Shown here in pieces: positions 27,653 through 36,029 of a stretch of DNA of 64,000 nucleotides. Numbering within the stretch: position 1 is the stretch's first letter; every line of letters begins with the position of its first letter. The notes under the pieces are model-generated. The model saw only the letters and a list, made by a program, of their open reading frames with translations. It searched no databases and had not been told where the DNA came from. Origin of the DNA: Alteromonas sp. BL110 (GTDB lineage Bacteria; Pseudomonadota; Gammaproteobacteria; Enterobacterales; Alteromonadaceae); NCBI RefSeq assembly GCF_003443615.1, contig NZ_CP031967.1, positions 2,170,001 to 2,234,000 of the forward strand, given 5' to 3'. A program made the translations under genes and the position numbers.

Positions 27653-27657
27653 TCTCC
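27653..27657 (-). promoter_or_regulatory. Ribosome-binding site deciding the pcnB start
   Basis: GGAGA on the minus strand lies 4, 7 and 10 bases before ATC (27648), ATC (27645) and ATT (27642). It follows the gluQRS stop closely and precedes no standard start codon, which argues that one of these weak codons begins pcnB. Confidence 0.7.
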
Positions 27658-27662
27658 GCAGA

Positions 27663-28586
27663 CTATAAAGGTCCGCTATAATAAGTGGATTCATGCTGTG
27701 GAACAATAATTTCGGGTGTTTTCACTACTTTTTTCCTATCCCACATCAAAATTGCCGTCTTGAGCACTGAATCAATATCATCAAATTCTGAAGCATTTGG
27801 AAAGGAAAAGCCTAAAAAGTGCATAACACGCACAATATTCGCTAGCGCGGTTTCGTTGTTAACGGGGGCTGCTCGGTTTTGTTTACTCAGCTTTCTGCCT
27901 GGCGCCACAGACGCTACCGGCACATGTCCGTATTGGGGGGCGGTGTAACCAAGTGTTTTATACACCGCGCGTTGCAGTGGCGTTACATCAATAAGGTCGC
28001 ACCCTCTCATTACACAGTTAACTTGCTGAAATACATCGTCCAAAATGACCACAAGGTTATATGAAAACAAACCGTCACGCCGTTTTAGTACAACATCTTC
28101 GGCGTTTGATTTGGCGTTTGAAATAGAGGGGAGTACTTTACCCATGAGTACATCTTCAAAGGCTTCAAGCGGCGCATCTACTTTTAGGCGCAGTGCGCAG
28201 TCCTGTGTAGCTGTGCACACTAATTTATCGCGACAGTTGCCGTTATAAATGCCGCCCATAGCTTTAATCTGCTTACGTGTACACGTGCAAAGATAGGCTC
28301 GCTCTTGAGAAAGTAAATCATCAAGAACCGCTTGATAACGTGGGTGTTGCTCACTTTGATAGATAACATCACCGTCCCAATGGAGCCCATGGGTTTCTAA
28401 AGTGGTAAGAATAGCTTTGTCAACGCCTGCTATACAGCGCGGTTCGTCAATGTCTTCCATGCGAAGCAACCATTTGCCATTATGGCTTTTTGCATCTAGG
28501 TAGCTGGCAACAGCAGTAACGAGTGAACCGAAATGTAGTTGGCCAGAGGGGGAGGGAGCAAAACGCCCTACATAGTGGTTATGCAT
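27663..28586 (-). CDS. gluQRS: Glutamyl-queuosine tRNA(Asp) synthetase
   Basis: The 307-residue protein is a short glutamyl-tRNA synthetase paralogue without the anticodon-binding domain. It has GRFAPSPSGQLHFGSL (HIGH-like), the zinc set CTCTRKQ with a later Y-x3-C (GGIYNGNC), and KLSKQN as the KMSKS-like loop. It attaches glutamate to queuosine at position 34 of tRNA-Asp. The dksA-gluQRS-pcnB-folK order is the standard gammaproteobacterial arrangement. It lies about 75 bp after dksA, separated by a terminator, and its stop is 17 bp before the proposed pcnB start. Confidence 0.95.
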   Translation of the reverse strand: MHNHYVGRFAPSPSGQLHFGSLVTAVASYLDAKSHNGKWLLRMEDIDEPRCIAGVDKAILTTLETHGLHWDGDVIYQSEQHPRYQAVLDDLLSQERAYLCTCTRKQIKAMGGIYNGNCRDKLVCTATQDCALRLKVDAPLEAFEDVLMGKVLPSISNAKSNAEDVVLKRRDGLFSYNLVVILDDVFQQVNCVMRGCDLIDVTPLQRAVYKTLGYTAPQYGHVPVASVAPGRKLSKQNRAAPVNNETALANIVRVMHFLGFSFPNASEFDDIDSVLKTAILMWDRKKVVKTPEIIVPQHESTYYSGPL

Positions 28587-28597
28587 AATTAAGGTTT

Positions 28598-28632
28598 AAC
28601 AAAAAGCCCCATCTTTTTGGGATGAGGCTTTC
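28598..28632 (-). terminator. Terminator after dksA
   Basis: On the minus strand AAAGCCTCATC pairs with GATGGGGCTTT (one G-U) around an A-rich loop, and the right arm runs into TTTTT. It lies between dksA and gluQRS and probably attenuates read-through. Confidence 0.7.
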
Positions 28633-28659
28633 TATATCAACATACTCGGGGTTAGTAAC

Positions 28660-29109
28660 TTAACCTTGAAGTTGCTTTTCTTTGATTTCAGCCATGGTCT
28701 TACAGTCGATACATAAATCAGCTGTAGGACGCGCTTCTAGGCGACGAATACCAATTTCGATACCACATGAATCGCAGAAGCCGAAATCGTCTTCTTCAAT
28801 GCGCTTAAGCGTTTTTTCAATTTTCTTTATTAGCTTACGCTCACGGTCTCGTGTACGTAATTCAAGGCTGAACTCTTCTTCTTGAGCTGCACGGTCTACA
28901 GGATCAGGGAAGTTTGCTGCTTCATCCTTCATGTGCGTTACCGTACGGTCAACCTCTTCACGAAGTTGATTACGCCACGCTTTAAGCAATAGACGAAAGT
29001 GCTCCAATTGGGGCTCGCCCATGTACTCTTCGTCAGCTTTTGGCTCGTACGGCTGCAAACCTGCCAGCGCTAATAGTCCTAGGGATTTTGTTTCTTTTCC
29101 TGTTGGCAT
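28660..29109 (-). CDS. dksA: RNA polymerase-binding transcription factor DksA
   Basis: The start is taken at the ATG 29109 because TAGGAG lies 9 bp before it; an ATG three codons earlier touches that site and cannot use it. The 149-residue protein has the coiled-coil tip with [14 protein letters not shown] (the acidic tip that enters the RNA polymerase secondary channel) and the zinc finger C-x2-C-x17-C-x2-C (CDSCG ... CIDC). With ppGpp it represses rRNA promoters and activates amino acid biosynthesis. Almost identical in length to E. coli DksA (151). Confidence 0.97.
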   Translation of the reverse strand: MPTGKETKSLGLLALAGLQPYEPKADEEYMGEPQLEHFRLLLKAWRNQLREEVDRTVTHMKDEAANFPDPVDRAAQEEEFSLELRTRDRERKLIKKIEKTLKRIEEDDFGFCDSCGIEIGIRRLEARPTADLCIDCKTMAEIKEKQLQG

Positions 29110-29349
29110 CTGCCACATCTCCTACACTACGACATCCATCTTGTCCTGATTGGACCGATATCTATATCAGACTCGACAGCTTCAGGCAATCGATCGTGTC
29201 TATGTAATTATTATGCTGGTGTGTTGTTTCTAACATTTGCCAGATGTTTAATCATTTATACGACTGGCTACCAGCAAACGCATTAGTGCGTTCTCCCACT
29301 AAAACAAGGCGCAAATATGAAGGCGAAATGAAAAAAATCAACCTATTTT

Positions 29350-30066
29350 TTATAAAATCACAGGGAGTAATTGATTTAATAGGATTTTTTGTTCATCAAT
29401 TATACAGCCTGCGGCAAGCATAGTTACGCCTTCATTAGCGGCAATCTGTACGCTTTGTGCATAGGTTGGATCAATATGCTCTGCAACTTGAACACTTTTA
29501 ATAGCGGTATGTTGCACGCAGAATAACAAGCTGGTCTTTATACCGCTTTGCGCTAAGCGAGCTAGTTCCAAGCAGTGTTTTGCTCCTCGCTGAGTTACCG
29601 CATCGGGAAAGTAACCTTTATTATATTCCGCTAGGGTTACCGATTTTACTTCCATATATTCTGTAAGTTCTTGACGCTGCGCATTTTCTCTGGTCAACGC
29701 GAAGTCGAATCGGCTATTGGCAGTAGGCGGTGTTACTTCTGCTTTCCAACCGCTAATACCGGAAAATTCGCTTAGCACCTTGTTATCTAGTGCTTCTGCC
29801 ACCAACTTATTAGCATTGTGAGTGTTAATGCCGATGAAGTGACCATCGAACGTTTGGGCAAGTTCCCATGTATATTTGAGCTTTCGCTTAGGGTTTGTCG
29901 ACTCACTTAAATAAACCGTGTATCCCGGTTCAGCGCAGCCGGTCATTGCACCTGTATTGGGACAATGAGCAGTAACGATTGAACCGTCGTCTAGCTCAAC
30001 GTCGGCAAGAAAACGCTTGTACCTTTTAATCAAGGTGCCGCGTAATAAGGAAGGTGAAAACTTCAT
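29350..30066 (-). CDS. sfsA: Sugar fermentation stimulation protein SfsA
   Basis: The 238-residue protein fits SfsA: TLIKRYKRFLADVELDDG at the start (an OB-like RNA/DNA-binding part), VTAHCPNTGAMTGCAEPG, a nuclease-like core FMEVKSVTL (here YMEVKSVTL) near 150, and FPDAVTQRGAKHC near 166. SfsA homologues bind DNA and carry a PD-(D/E)xK-like fold; the cellular role is unclear. The gene often lies beside dksA in gammaproteobacteria, as it does here, on the same strand, but 240 bp separate them so it likely has its own promoter. Confidence 0.93.
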   Translation of the reverse strand: MKFSPSLLRGTLIKRYKRFLADVELDDGSIVTAHCPNTGAMTGCAEPGYTVYLSESTNPKRKLKYTWELAQTFDGHFIGINTHNANKLVAEALDNKVLSEFSGISGWKAEVTPPTANSRFDFALTRENAQRQELTEYMEVKSVTLAEYNKGYFPDAVTQRGAKHCLELARLAQSGIKTSLLFCVQHTAIKSVQVAEHIDPTYAQSVQIAANEGVTMLAAGCIIDEQKILLNQLLPVIL

Positions 30067-30256
30067 GTATCGCCTTTTTAAAAAATAAGGTTCACCGCGT
30101 CGAGGTACCCATTAGTTATTCGTGTGCTAAGGCATAGGGTTTATGGGGTAACGAACCACATATACGCGGTATACAGGCAAAAGAGAGTAACAAAGATTTG
30201 AGCAAGCGCAAAAAGTGCTTATCGAAAATATAACGATGTATAAGGAATAAAACGCA

Positions 30257-31540
30257 ATGGCAGAATTTACCGTAAGCCTCTCAACCAATAGCGCTGAAGC
30301 TGTATGGGGCGAAAGCGCTAAGCTTTCTTTCACTGAATCAGGCGCAGTTATACACTTGCCTGATGACAAGCTTAACGAGCGTTTAATTCAGCAAGCGGCG
30401 AGAAAATTAGATGGCCTTGGATTGCCTGCCGTTGCGCTTAAGGGGGATTGGCACAAAGAACAACAGTGGGCGTTTGCACTTAGCTTTACTCGCGCGCTCA
30501 AGCCAGCGTCTATTCAATGGGCGGATACGGCTGACAAAGCTGCGCTAGAGCAAGAGTACGCGGCTTTATTATTTACCCGACAGCTGGTAAACGAAACGCC
30601 GGAAGATCTTAGCCCTGAAACCTTAGCGACACGCGCTGCGCAGTGGCTCAAGTCGTTAGGTGGAGACAAAGTCACCTACTCAATGACAGTAGGTGAAGAC
30701 CTTAAAGAGCAAGGCTGGATAGGAATTTATAACGTAGGTCGCGGTAGTGAGCGCCCGCCTGCAATGCTGGTACTTGATTATAACCCCACAGGCAATGCAG
30801 ATGCCCCTGTCGATGCTGTGCTAGTAGGGAAAGGTATTACTTTCGACAGCGGCGGTTACAGCATTAAATCTAGCGAAGGTATGTTAGATATGAAGTGCGA
30901 CATGGGTGGCGCGGCAACGGTAACCGGTGCGTTAGGGTTATCTATTTCCCAAGGCAGCGAAAAGCGTATCCAGTTAATATTGTGCTGTGCGGAGAACCTT
31001 ATAAGTGGTCATGCTTATAAGCTTGGCGATGTACTTACCTACAAAAATGGGGTAACCGTTGAAGTTGTTAACACCGATGCAGAAGGGCGTTTGGTACTGG
31101 CTGATGGTCTGATGGCGGCAACGGAAACTGGCGCACCGCTTATTATCGATGCCGCAACGTTAACGGGTGCTGCAATGGTTGCATTAGGCTCTGATTATCA
31201 CGGCGTATTCTCGCTAGATGATAATGCGCGCGATCAAATGCTTAAAGCAGCAAAAGCTGAGAATGAACGCTTTTGGCCATTACCCCTTGAAGATTTTCAC
31301 GCAAACCGTTGCCCGTCAGCGTTTGCTGACACGGCGAACAGTCGCCCGATGAAAGGTGGCGGCGGTGGCGGTGCGTCAAACGCAGCGGGCTTCTTATCGC
31401 GCTTTGTTAAACCAGAAGGCTGGGTGCATTTAGATTTGGCTGCTGCTTATCACGGTGGAGCAACCTCTGAAATGCCAGTAGGTGCAACAGCAAAAGGCAT
31501 TCGCTCAATTGCCAGAATGCTGAAAGATTTCAGTGCATAA
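30257..31540 (+). CDS. pepB: Aminopeptidase B, M17 leucyl aminopeptidase family
   Basis: The 427-residue enzyme equals E. coli PepB in length. Two-metal site residues are visible in VLVGKGITFDSGGYSIKSS (Lys and Asp) and NTDAEGRLVLADGL, the M17 signature, with MKCDMGGAATVTGAL between. It releases N-terminal residues from peptides in the cytoplasm, completing protein turnover. The N-terminal 100 residues match PepB rather than PepA. It is divergent from sfsA and followed by a terminator and a small convergent DNA-binding gene. Confidence 0.93.
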   Translation: MAEFTVSLSTNSAEAVWGESAKLSFTESGAVIHLPDDKLNERLIQQAARKLDGLGLPAVALKGDWHKEQQWAFALSFTRALKPASIQWADTADKAALEQEYAALLFTRQLVNETPEDLSPETLATRAAQWLKSLGGDKVTYSMTVGEDLKEQGWIGIYNVGRGSERPPAMLVLDYNPTGNADAPVDAVLVGKGITFDSGGYSIKSSEGMLDMKCDMGGAATVTGALGLSISQGSEKRIQLILCCAENLISGHAYKLGDVLTYKNGVTVEVVNTDAEGRLVLADGLMAATETGAPLIIDAATLTGAAMVALGSDYHGVFSLDDNARDQMLKAAKAENERFWPLPLEDFHANRCPSAFADTANSRPMKGGGGGGASNAAGFLSRFVKPEGWVHLDLAAAYHGGATSEMPVGATAKGIRSIARMLKDFSA

Positions 31541-31551
31541 ATAAACAACAG

Positions 31552-31581
31552 AGGGGGCTTCACAAAGTGTTGCCCCTTTTC
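31552..31581 (+). terminator. Terminator after pepB
   Basis: Stem GGGGC (31554-31558) and GCCCC (31572-31576) with TTTT directly after. It lies 12 bp past the pepB stop. Confidence 0.6.
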
Positions 31582-31586
31582 GTTAA

Positions 31587-31769
31587 TTAGATCCCGCCTA
31601 AGCGTTCAGCCAGTTTCTTATAACGTTCAACGTCACCGCTATCAAAAAGTGGGTTACCGTCGGTATCTTTGTCTTTTGATACTAAAAGGCTTTCGCGCTC
31701 TAGACGCTCTACGCGTACTTCTTGAACACCAAGAAATGCCGCCACTTCTTTTACCGTCATCAAACTCAT
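31587..31769 (-). CDS. Small helix-turn-helix (excisionase/MerR-like) protein
   Basis: The 60-residue protein begins MSLMTVKEVAAFLGVQEVRV, the first helices of a MerR/excisionase-type winged HTH, followed by a wing-like segment (DTDGNPLFDSGDVERYKKLAERLGG). The whole protein is a single DNA-binding domain, without an effector part. AGGAAAA precedes the ATG. Such single-domain proteins can be recombination directionality factors, but there is no integrase or attachment site here, so a housekeeping regulator role is as likely. It is convergent with pepB. Confidence 0.7.
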   Translation of the reverse strand: MSLMTVKEVAAFLGVQEVRVERLERESLLVSKDKDTDGNPLFDSGDVERYKKLAERLGGI

Positions 31770-32266
31770 TACAAAATTTTCCTATTGTGATTGTTATTGT
31801 TAGGTTTTAACAAGGCCTCTACTTTGGACAAGGCTGTGTGACCTCGTCATTACATCAGAAGCGCTTTGTACAAGACATTACCTAAAAGGCGAATAAAATA
31901 CTAAACATCCAGCTATGGTAAGCAGTTTTGTTTACACATTGCATAAACCAAAGGCTAGATAACGTTATAGTTGCTATGCCTGCTTCATACTGCTTCCTAT
32001 TGTTTTAGTTAAGCGCATTTTTGCTATTTTTCGAGTCTTTTTTAACGATTCTTTTAATGTTTACTGGTGATGGGCGCGAGCTTTTTACCTAAAATCTGAT
32101 TTAGATGGACATAACGAGCAACTGCAGTGTGAGTTAAAAGGTGTTTTTAACTCACACTGCTTGGTTTACCATTGCGCGCCAAAACCACCTATCTGCATGA
32201 ATCTTGGGTTATACTTTACCGTTCACGCTTAAATTAGGCTCACGCACTAATCGGAGACAATAAAAA
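31770..32266. other. Gene-less stretch before the MarC-family gene
   Basis: No coding frame was found in these 497 bp. It contains several T-rich runs (32020-32060) and one very strong hairpin at 32124-32160, given separately. The marC-family start has GGAGACAA 8-15 bp before it. Confidence 0.6.
32124..32160. repeat. 16-bp perfect inverted repeat (hairpin) in intergenic DNA
   Basis: Left arm GCAGTGTGAGTTAAAA (32124-32139) and right arm TTTTAACTCACACTGC (32145-32160) are perfect complements around GGTGT. Neither side has a clean U-tract, though U residues are in the right arm itself. It could be a terminator of an unannotated small RNA, an mRNA leader hairpin, or a binding site. Confidence 0.75.
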
Positions 32267-32869
32267 ATGGATACTTGGTCCGCTGCCGTTATGCTTTTTC
32301 TGATCATGGATCCTCTCGGTAATCTGCCGGTTTTTATGTCAGTGCTTAAATCGATTGAGCCCAAACGACGTCAATTTATTCTTATTCGAGAGCTTTTGTT
32401 TGCTCTTGGTATTTTGTTCTTATTTCTATTCAGCGGTCAGTCCGTACTCAATTTTTTGAATGTTGAGCAAGAAACTGTGAGTATTGCCGGTGGCATCATT
32501 TTATTTCTTATCGCGCTTAAGATGATATTTCCGTCGTCTGGTAATCCAAGCGGATTGGCAGTGGGTGAAGAGCCTTTCTTGGTGCCTCTTGCTATTCCTA
32601 TGATCGCTGGCCCTTCAACGTTAGCGGCGTTAATACTTCTTGCTAATCAAGCACCAGATAGAATGGTGGATTGGTCACTAGCGCTTGCCGCTTCGTGGTC
32701 GATTAGCGCAGTGATCTTATTATTTTCAAACGTGTTTCATAAAATTTTAGGAGAGCGCGGGCTAGTTGCGATGGAGCGATTAATGGGTATGATCCTCGTT
32801 ATGATCGCTATCCAGATGTTATTAGATGGCGTTACTAAATATTTCATGCATGCCACTGGAGCCCTTTAA
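32267..32869 (+). CDS. yhgN: MarC/YhgN family inner-membrane protein
   Basis: The 200-residue protein has six hydrophobic helices and the MarC-family start (FLIMDPLGNLPVFMSVLKSI) and a second repeat with VPLAIPMIAGPSTLAALILL. The two halves show the inverted-repeat pattern of this family. YhgN-type MarC proteins have been called NAAT transporters, but the substrate is not established. It ends exactly where the next gene begins (TAA then ATG), so the two are one transcript. Confidence 0.85.
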   Translation: MDTWSAAVMLFLIMDPLGNLPVFMSVLKSIEPKRRQFILIRELLFALGILFLFLFSGQSVLNFLNVEQETVSIAGGIILFLIALKMIFPSSGNPSGLAVGEEPFLVPLAIPMIAGPSTLAALILLANQAPDRMVDWSLALAASWSISAVILLFSNVFHKILGERGLVAMERLMGMILVMIAIQMLLDGVTKYFMHATGAL

Positions 32870-33448
32870 ATGGCAAAGCAAAAACTTAATACCTTTGGGC
32901 GTGTCCGCGCCTTAGAAGGCTGGAAAGCCGTTGCATTCGGCGCTGCGTTACTTGAGCGTATGCTACCTAACTACACGCTTTTCTGTGAGCTTACAGAAAG
33001 CGGTGATGCGAATGCCTTACGCAACTGCTTAAACTTGGTCTGGGAAACGCTAAAGTCTCCTAAAAGTAAATTTAATATCGCTGTGCAGCTTGAGAAGGTG
33101 GAAGTTGCTACCCCGGACACTAGCGAACACGATAACTATGGCGTCTACCCAGCTATAGATGCAGCCATTGGGCTAGCTGGTCTGCTCAACCTAATTGCTG
33201 GTGATGACCCACAAGGTGCTGTGGTTATTAGTAAACTATCTCAAGGTAGCGTTGAAGCTTATTTATTAGAAAGCGAAGAAGCTGATGATGAGACCGTAAA
33301 AGGTCACCCACTTATGGAATTTGAAGTAGAGGTACAAAACGAACTGCTCGATTACGTTGAGCAAGCTAAGTATCCTGCAAAGGCAGCAGACGAAATGAAA
33401 GCCCTCGCACTGGAAGCGGGCATCTCAAACATAGGCCTTGAACTTTAA
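32870..33448 (+). CDS. yjaG: YjaG family protein (DUF416)
   Basis: The 192-residue soluble protein matches YjaG/DUF416: WKAVAFGAALLERMLPNYTLFCE near 18, then FNIAVQLEKVE, and NYGVYPAIDAAIGLAGLLNLI near 97. It is all-helical by appearance; no catalytic residues are evident and no function has been established for the family. It starts directly at the stop of the MarC-family gene. Confidence 0.85.
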   Translation: MAKQKLNTFGRVRALEGWKAVAFGAALLERMLPNYTLFCELTESGDANALRNCLNLVWETLKSPKSKFNIAVQLEKVEVATPDTSEHDNYGVYPAIDAAIGLAGLLNLIAGDDPQGAVVISKLSQGSVEAYLLESEEADDETVKGHPLMEFEVEVQNELLDYVEQAKYPAKAADEMKALALEAGISNIGLEL

Positions 33449-33516
33449 AGTAGCTAGGCCGTGCACTTCAGGTAGGTTCACGGCTTTGCGCTACGCTAAG
33501 CGTACGTACGTTTTAG

Positions 33517-34182
33517 TTAGCTCACTTCTATTAACATGTAGCGCAGTGCGCTGGTGTGTTTTTCTTTAATCACTTGCCAGTGGGTAGGTAACGTAGGTGT
33601 TGTGAGCGTACTCTCATGCTCCAAGTAAACTACGCTACCGTTTTGCACTAAGTTATTTTCTGCAAGCGACGTTAGCGCAGGTGTTACTAAACCTTTGCCG
33701 AACGGCGGATCGACAAATACCACATCGTAAGGTGCCCGGCTAGTTTCTGAAGAGTTTAGCTCTTTCAGGTTTTGTAACGCATCACCTTGGTAAATGTTAG
33801 CTGACGCGACTTCATTTGCTTTGAGCAAAGAAAGGTTGCTCTTTAGCTGTGAAGCAGCCTGATTATCTAGTTCAATAAAATCGCAATGTGCCGCATAGCG
33901 CGATAATGCTTCTAATCCCAAACCACCAGAGCCCGCAAATACATCTAGGCAGCGTGCGTTATTAATATAAGGCATTAACCAGTTAAATAAGGTCTCTTTA
34001 TTTCTGTCGGTAGTAGGCCTTAACCCTTCGGCGTTCAATACAGGTAGTTTTCTACCGCGCCACTGGCCACCAATAATACGTATTTGCCCTGTGCTATTTG
34101 CACGTTGGGTTCTACCATTTTTTGGTGAATAAGGTTTTTTTGCAGAAGATGGAGCCCGAGTAGGGCGAGAAACTCGCTTCAT
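33517..34182 (-). CDS. rsmD: 16S rRNA (guanine966-N2)-methyltransferase
   Basis: The start is uncertain: ATG 34182 (221 residues) or 34215 (232); neither has a clear ribosome site. After a basic extension the family body begins GQIRIIGGQWRGRKLPV, then GLRPTTDRNKETLFNWL, motif I CLDVFAGSGGLGLEALSRYA and catalytic VFVDPPFGKG. It methylates G966 of 16S rRNA. It is divergent from ftsY, the same arrangement as in E. coli. The extension is about 20 residues longer and more basic than in E. coli RsmD. Confidence 0.93.
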   Translation of the reverse strand: MKRVSRPTRAPSSAKKPYSPKNGRTQRANSTGQIRIIGGQWRGRKLPVLNAEGLRPTTDRNKETLFNWLMPYINNARCLDVFAGSGGLGLEALSRYAAHCDFIELDNQAASQLKSNLSLLKANEVASANIYQGDALQNLKELNSSETSRAPYDVVFVDPPFGKGLVTPALTSLAENNLVQNGSVVYLEHESTLTTPTLPTHWQVIKEKHTSALRYMLIEVS

Positions 34183-34269
34183 AGTGGCCGACAATGGTAT
34201 CATGCGTTCATACATTAGGCGGCAAGTGTAGCCGAAATTGCTAAGAATTTATAAGGATTTGTCCTAACA

Positions 34270-36003
34270 ATGTCGAAACTTTTTGGCTGGTTCAGTAAGA
34301 ACAAGAAAGCAGAGAAACAAAAAGCCCAAGCGGAAGAAGAAGCTCGCGCAAAGGCAGAAGCTGAAGCACGGGCTAAAGCCCAAGCGGAAGAAGAAGCTCG
34401 TGCAAAGGCCGAAGCTGAAGCACAGGCTAAAGCGCAAGCCGAAGAAGAGGCTCGCGCAAAGGCGGAAGCCGAAGCACAGGCTAAAGCCCAAGCGGAAGAA
34501 GAAGCTCGTGCAAAGGCCGAATCTGAAGCACAGGCTAAAGCGCAAGCCGAAGAAGAAGCTCGCGCAAAGGCGGAAGCTGAAGCACGGGCTAAAGCCCAAG
34601 CGGAAGAAGAGGCTCGCGCAAAGGCGGAAGCCGAAGCACAGGCTAAAGCGCAGGCGGAAGAAGAAGCTCGCGCAAAGGCGGAAGCTGAAGCACGGGCTAA
34701 AGCCCAAGCGGAAGAAGAAGCTCGTGCAAAGGCCGAAGCTGAAGCACAGGCTAAAGCGCAAGCCGAAGAAGAGGCTCGCGCAAAGGCCGAAGCTGAAGCA
34801 CAGGCTAAAGCGCAAGCCGAAGAAGAGGCTCGCGCAAAGGCGGAAGCCGAAGCACGGGCTAAAGCCCAAGCGGAAGAAGAAGCTCGTGCAAAGGCCGAAG
34901 CTGAAGCACAGGCTAAAGCGCAGGCGGAAGAAGAGGCTCGTTTAAAGGCCGAAGCCGAAGCACAGGCTAAAGCCCAAGCGGAAGAAGAGGCTCGTGCAAA
35001 GGCCGAAGCTGAAGCACAGGCTAAAGCGCAAGCCGAAGAAAAGCCGAAAGAGAAAAAGTCCCTATTTGCACGCTTAAAAGCCAGCCTATCTCGCACAAAA
35101 GAGAATTTAGGCAGCGGTATAGTTAGCCTATTTAAAGGTAAAACCATTGATGACGAGCTGTACGAAGACCTTGAAACACAGCTTTTAGTGGCCGACGTGG
35201 GTATGGATACCACACAAAAAATTATTGACCATTTGACTGATAGTGCGTCTCGTAAAGATCTTAAAGATGCGGAAGCTTTACTGGATATCATGAAGCAACA
35301 AATGTCGGGTATGCTGTCTGAAGTTAACCAGCCTCTTTCTGAAGTCATGAAAGCACATGATTCCAGTGAAGGTCCGTTCGTTATCTTGATGGTTGGTGTA
35401 AATGGTGTAGGTAAAACCACCACTATTGGTAAGCTGGCTAAGCAGTTCCAGCAAGAAGGCAAGAAAGTGATGCTTGCTGCCGGTGATACGTTTAGAGCTG
35501 CTGCCGTGGAACAGCTTCAAGTATGGGGCGAGCGCAACGACATCCCCGTTATCGCACAACATACTGGAGCTGACAGTGCATCGGTACTCTACGATGCGCT
35601 AGAAGCGGCTAAATCGCGCGGCACCGATATTCTTATTGCTGACACCGCAGGACGTTTGCAGAACAAGAACAACTTGATGGAAGAGCTAAAGAAAGTGGTT
35701 CGCGTTATGAAGAAGATCAACCCCAACGCGCCTCACGAAGTGATGCTTACATTAGACGCTGGTACTGGGCAAAACGCTATTAGCCAAGCTAAGTTGTTTA
35801 ACGAAGCTGTGGGCTTAACTGGTATCACCCTTACCAAATTAGACGGTACAGCAAAAGGCGGAGTTATATTCTCTATTGCCGATAAGTTTAAAATTCCTAT
35901 AAGGTATATAGGTGTTGGCGAAAGTATCGATGATTTACGCCAGTTCGACGGCCAAGAATTTATTGACGCGTTGTTTAGCGAAATGGACACACCTGGAAGC
36001 TAA
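34270..36003 (+). CDS. ftsY: Signal recognition particle receptor FtsY with an expanded repeat domain
   Basis: The 577-residue protein has a short amphipathic start (MSKLFGWFSKNKKAEKQ), then thirteen 18-residue repeats (22-255), and the NG GTPase domain (about 260-577) with G1 GVNGVGKTTT at 376-385, DTAGRLQNKNNLMEEL, and TKLDGTAKGG. It docks ribosome-nascent chain-SRP complexes on the inner membrane. In E. coli the acidic A domain before NG is irregular; here it is replaced by a highly regular, probably long helical Glu/Ala/Lys/Arg repeat. The conserved NG domain makes the identity certain. It heads the ftsY-ftsE-ftsX operon. Confidence 0.97.
   Translation: MSKLFGWFSKNKKAEKQKAQAEEEARAKAEAEARAKAQAEEEARAKAEAEAQAKAQAEEEARAKAEAEAQAKAQAEEEARAKAESEAQAKAQAEEEARAKAEAEARAKAQAEEEARAKAEAEAQAKAQAEEEARAKAEAEARAKAQAEEEARAKAEAEAQAKAQAEEEARAKAEAEAQAKAQAEEEARAKAEAEARAKAQAEEEARAKAEAEAQAKAQAEEEARLKAEAEAQAKAQAEEEARAKAEAEAQAKAQAEEKPKEKKSLFARLKASLSRTKENLGSGIVSLFKGKTIDDELYEDLETQLLVADVGMDTTQKIIDHLTDSASRKDLKDAEALLDIMKQQMSGMLSEVNQPLSEVMKAHDSSEGPFVILMVGVNGVGKTTTIGKLAKQFQQEGKKVMLAAGDTFRAAAVEQLQVWGERNDIPVIAQHTGADSASVLYDALEAAKSRGTDILIADTAGRLQNKNNLMEELKKVVRVMKKINPNAPHEVMLTLDAGTGQNAISQAKLFNEAVGLTGITLTKLDGTAKGGVIFSIADKFKIPIRYIGVGESIDDLRQFDGQEFIDALFSEMDTPGS
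34333..35034 (+). repeat. Thirteen 54-bp tandem repeats inside ftsY
   Basis: Thirteen consecutive 54-bp units encode EEEARAKAEAEARAKAQA with Arg/Gln alternation at position 13. The fourth has Ser in place of Ala and the twelfth has Leu in place of Ala. Units 2 and 8 are identical at the DNA level, as are 5 and 7, and the Arg or Gln variant is usually linked to particular synonymous codons downstream, which points to block duplication and exchange. Each unit is itself made of two similar 9-residue halves (both with A-R-A-K-A). All six frames are partly open across the repeats. Confidence 0.97.
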
Positions 36004-36029
36004 AACCAGCAAAGCGGTAGGGAAAAATA

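Noticed and set aside
31587..31769. Excisionase of an integrated element
   Set aside because: No integrase, attachment repeats or phage genes lie near; the gene sits between housekeeping genes.
34283..34945. Second plus-strand frame (Lys/Arg-rich, 220 codons) inside the ftsY repeats
   Set aside because: Same repeat artefact; no ribosome site and no family resemblance.
34215..35462. Antisense 415-codon open frame across ftsY, encoding Ala/Ser/Cys-rich repeats
   Set aside because: It exists only because the 54-bp repeats lack stops in other frames; the ftsY frame has the conserved GTPase domain, and the antisense product resembles nothing.
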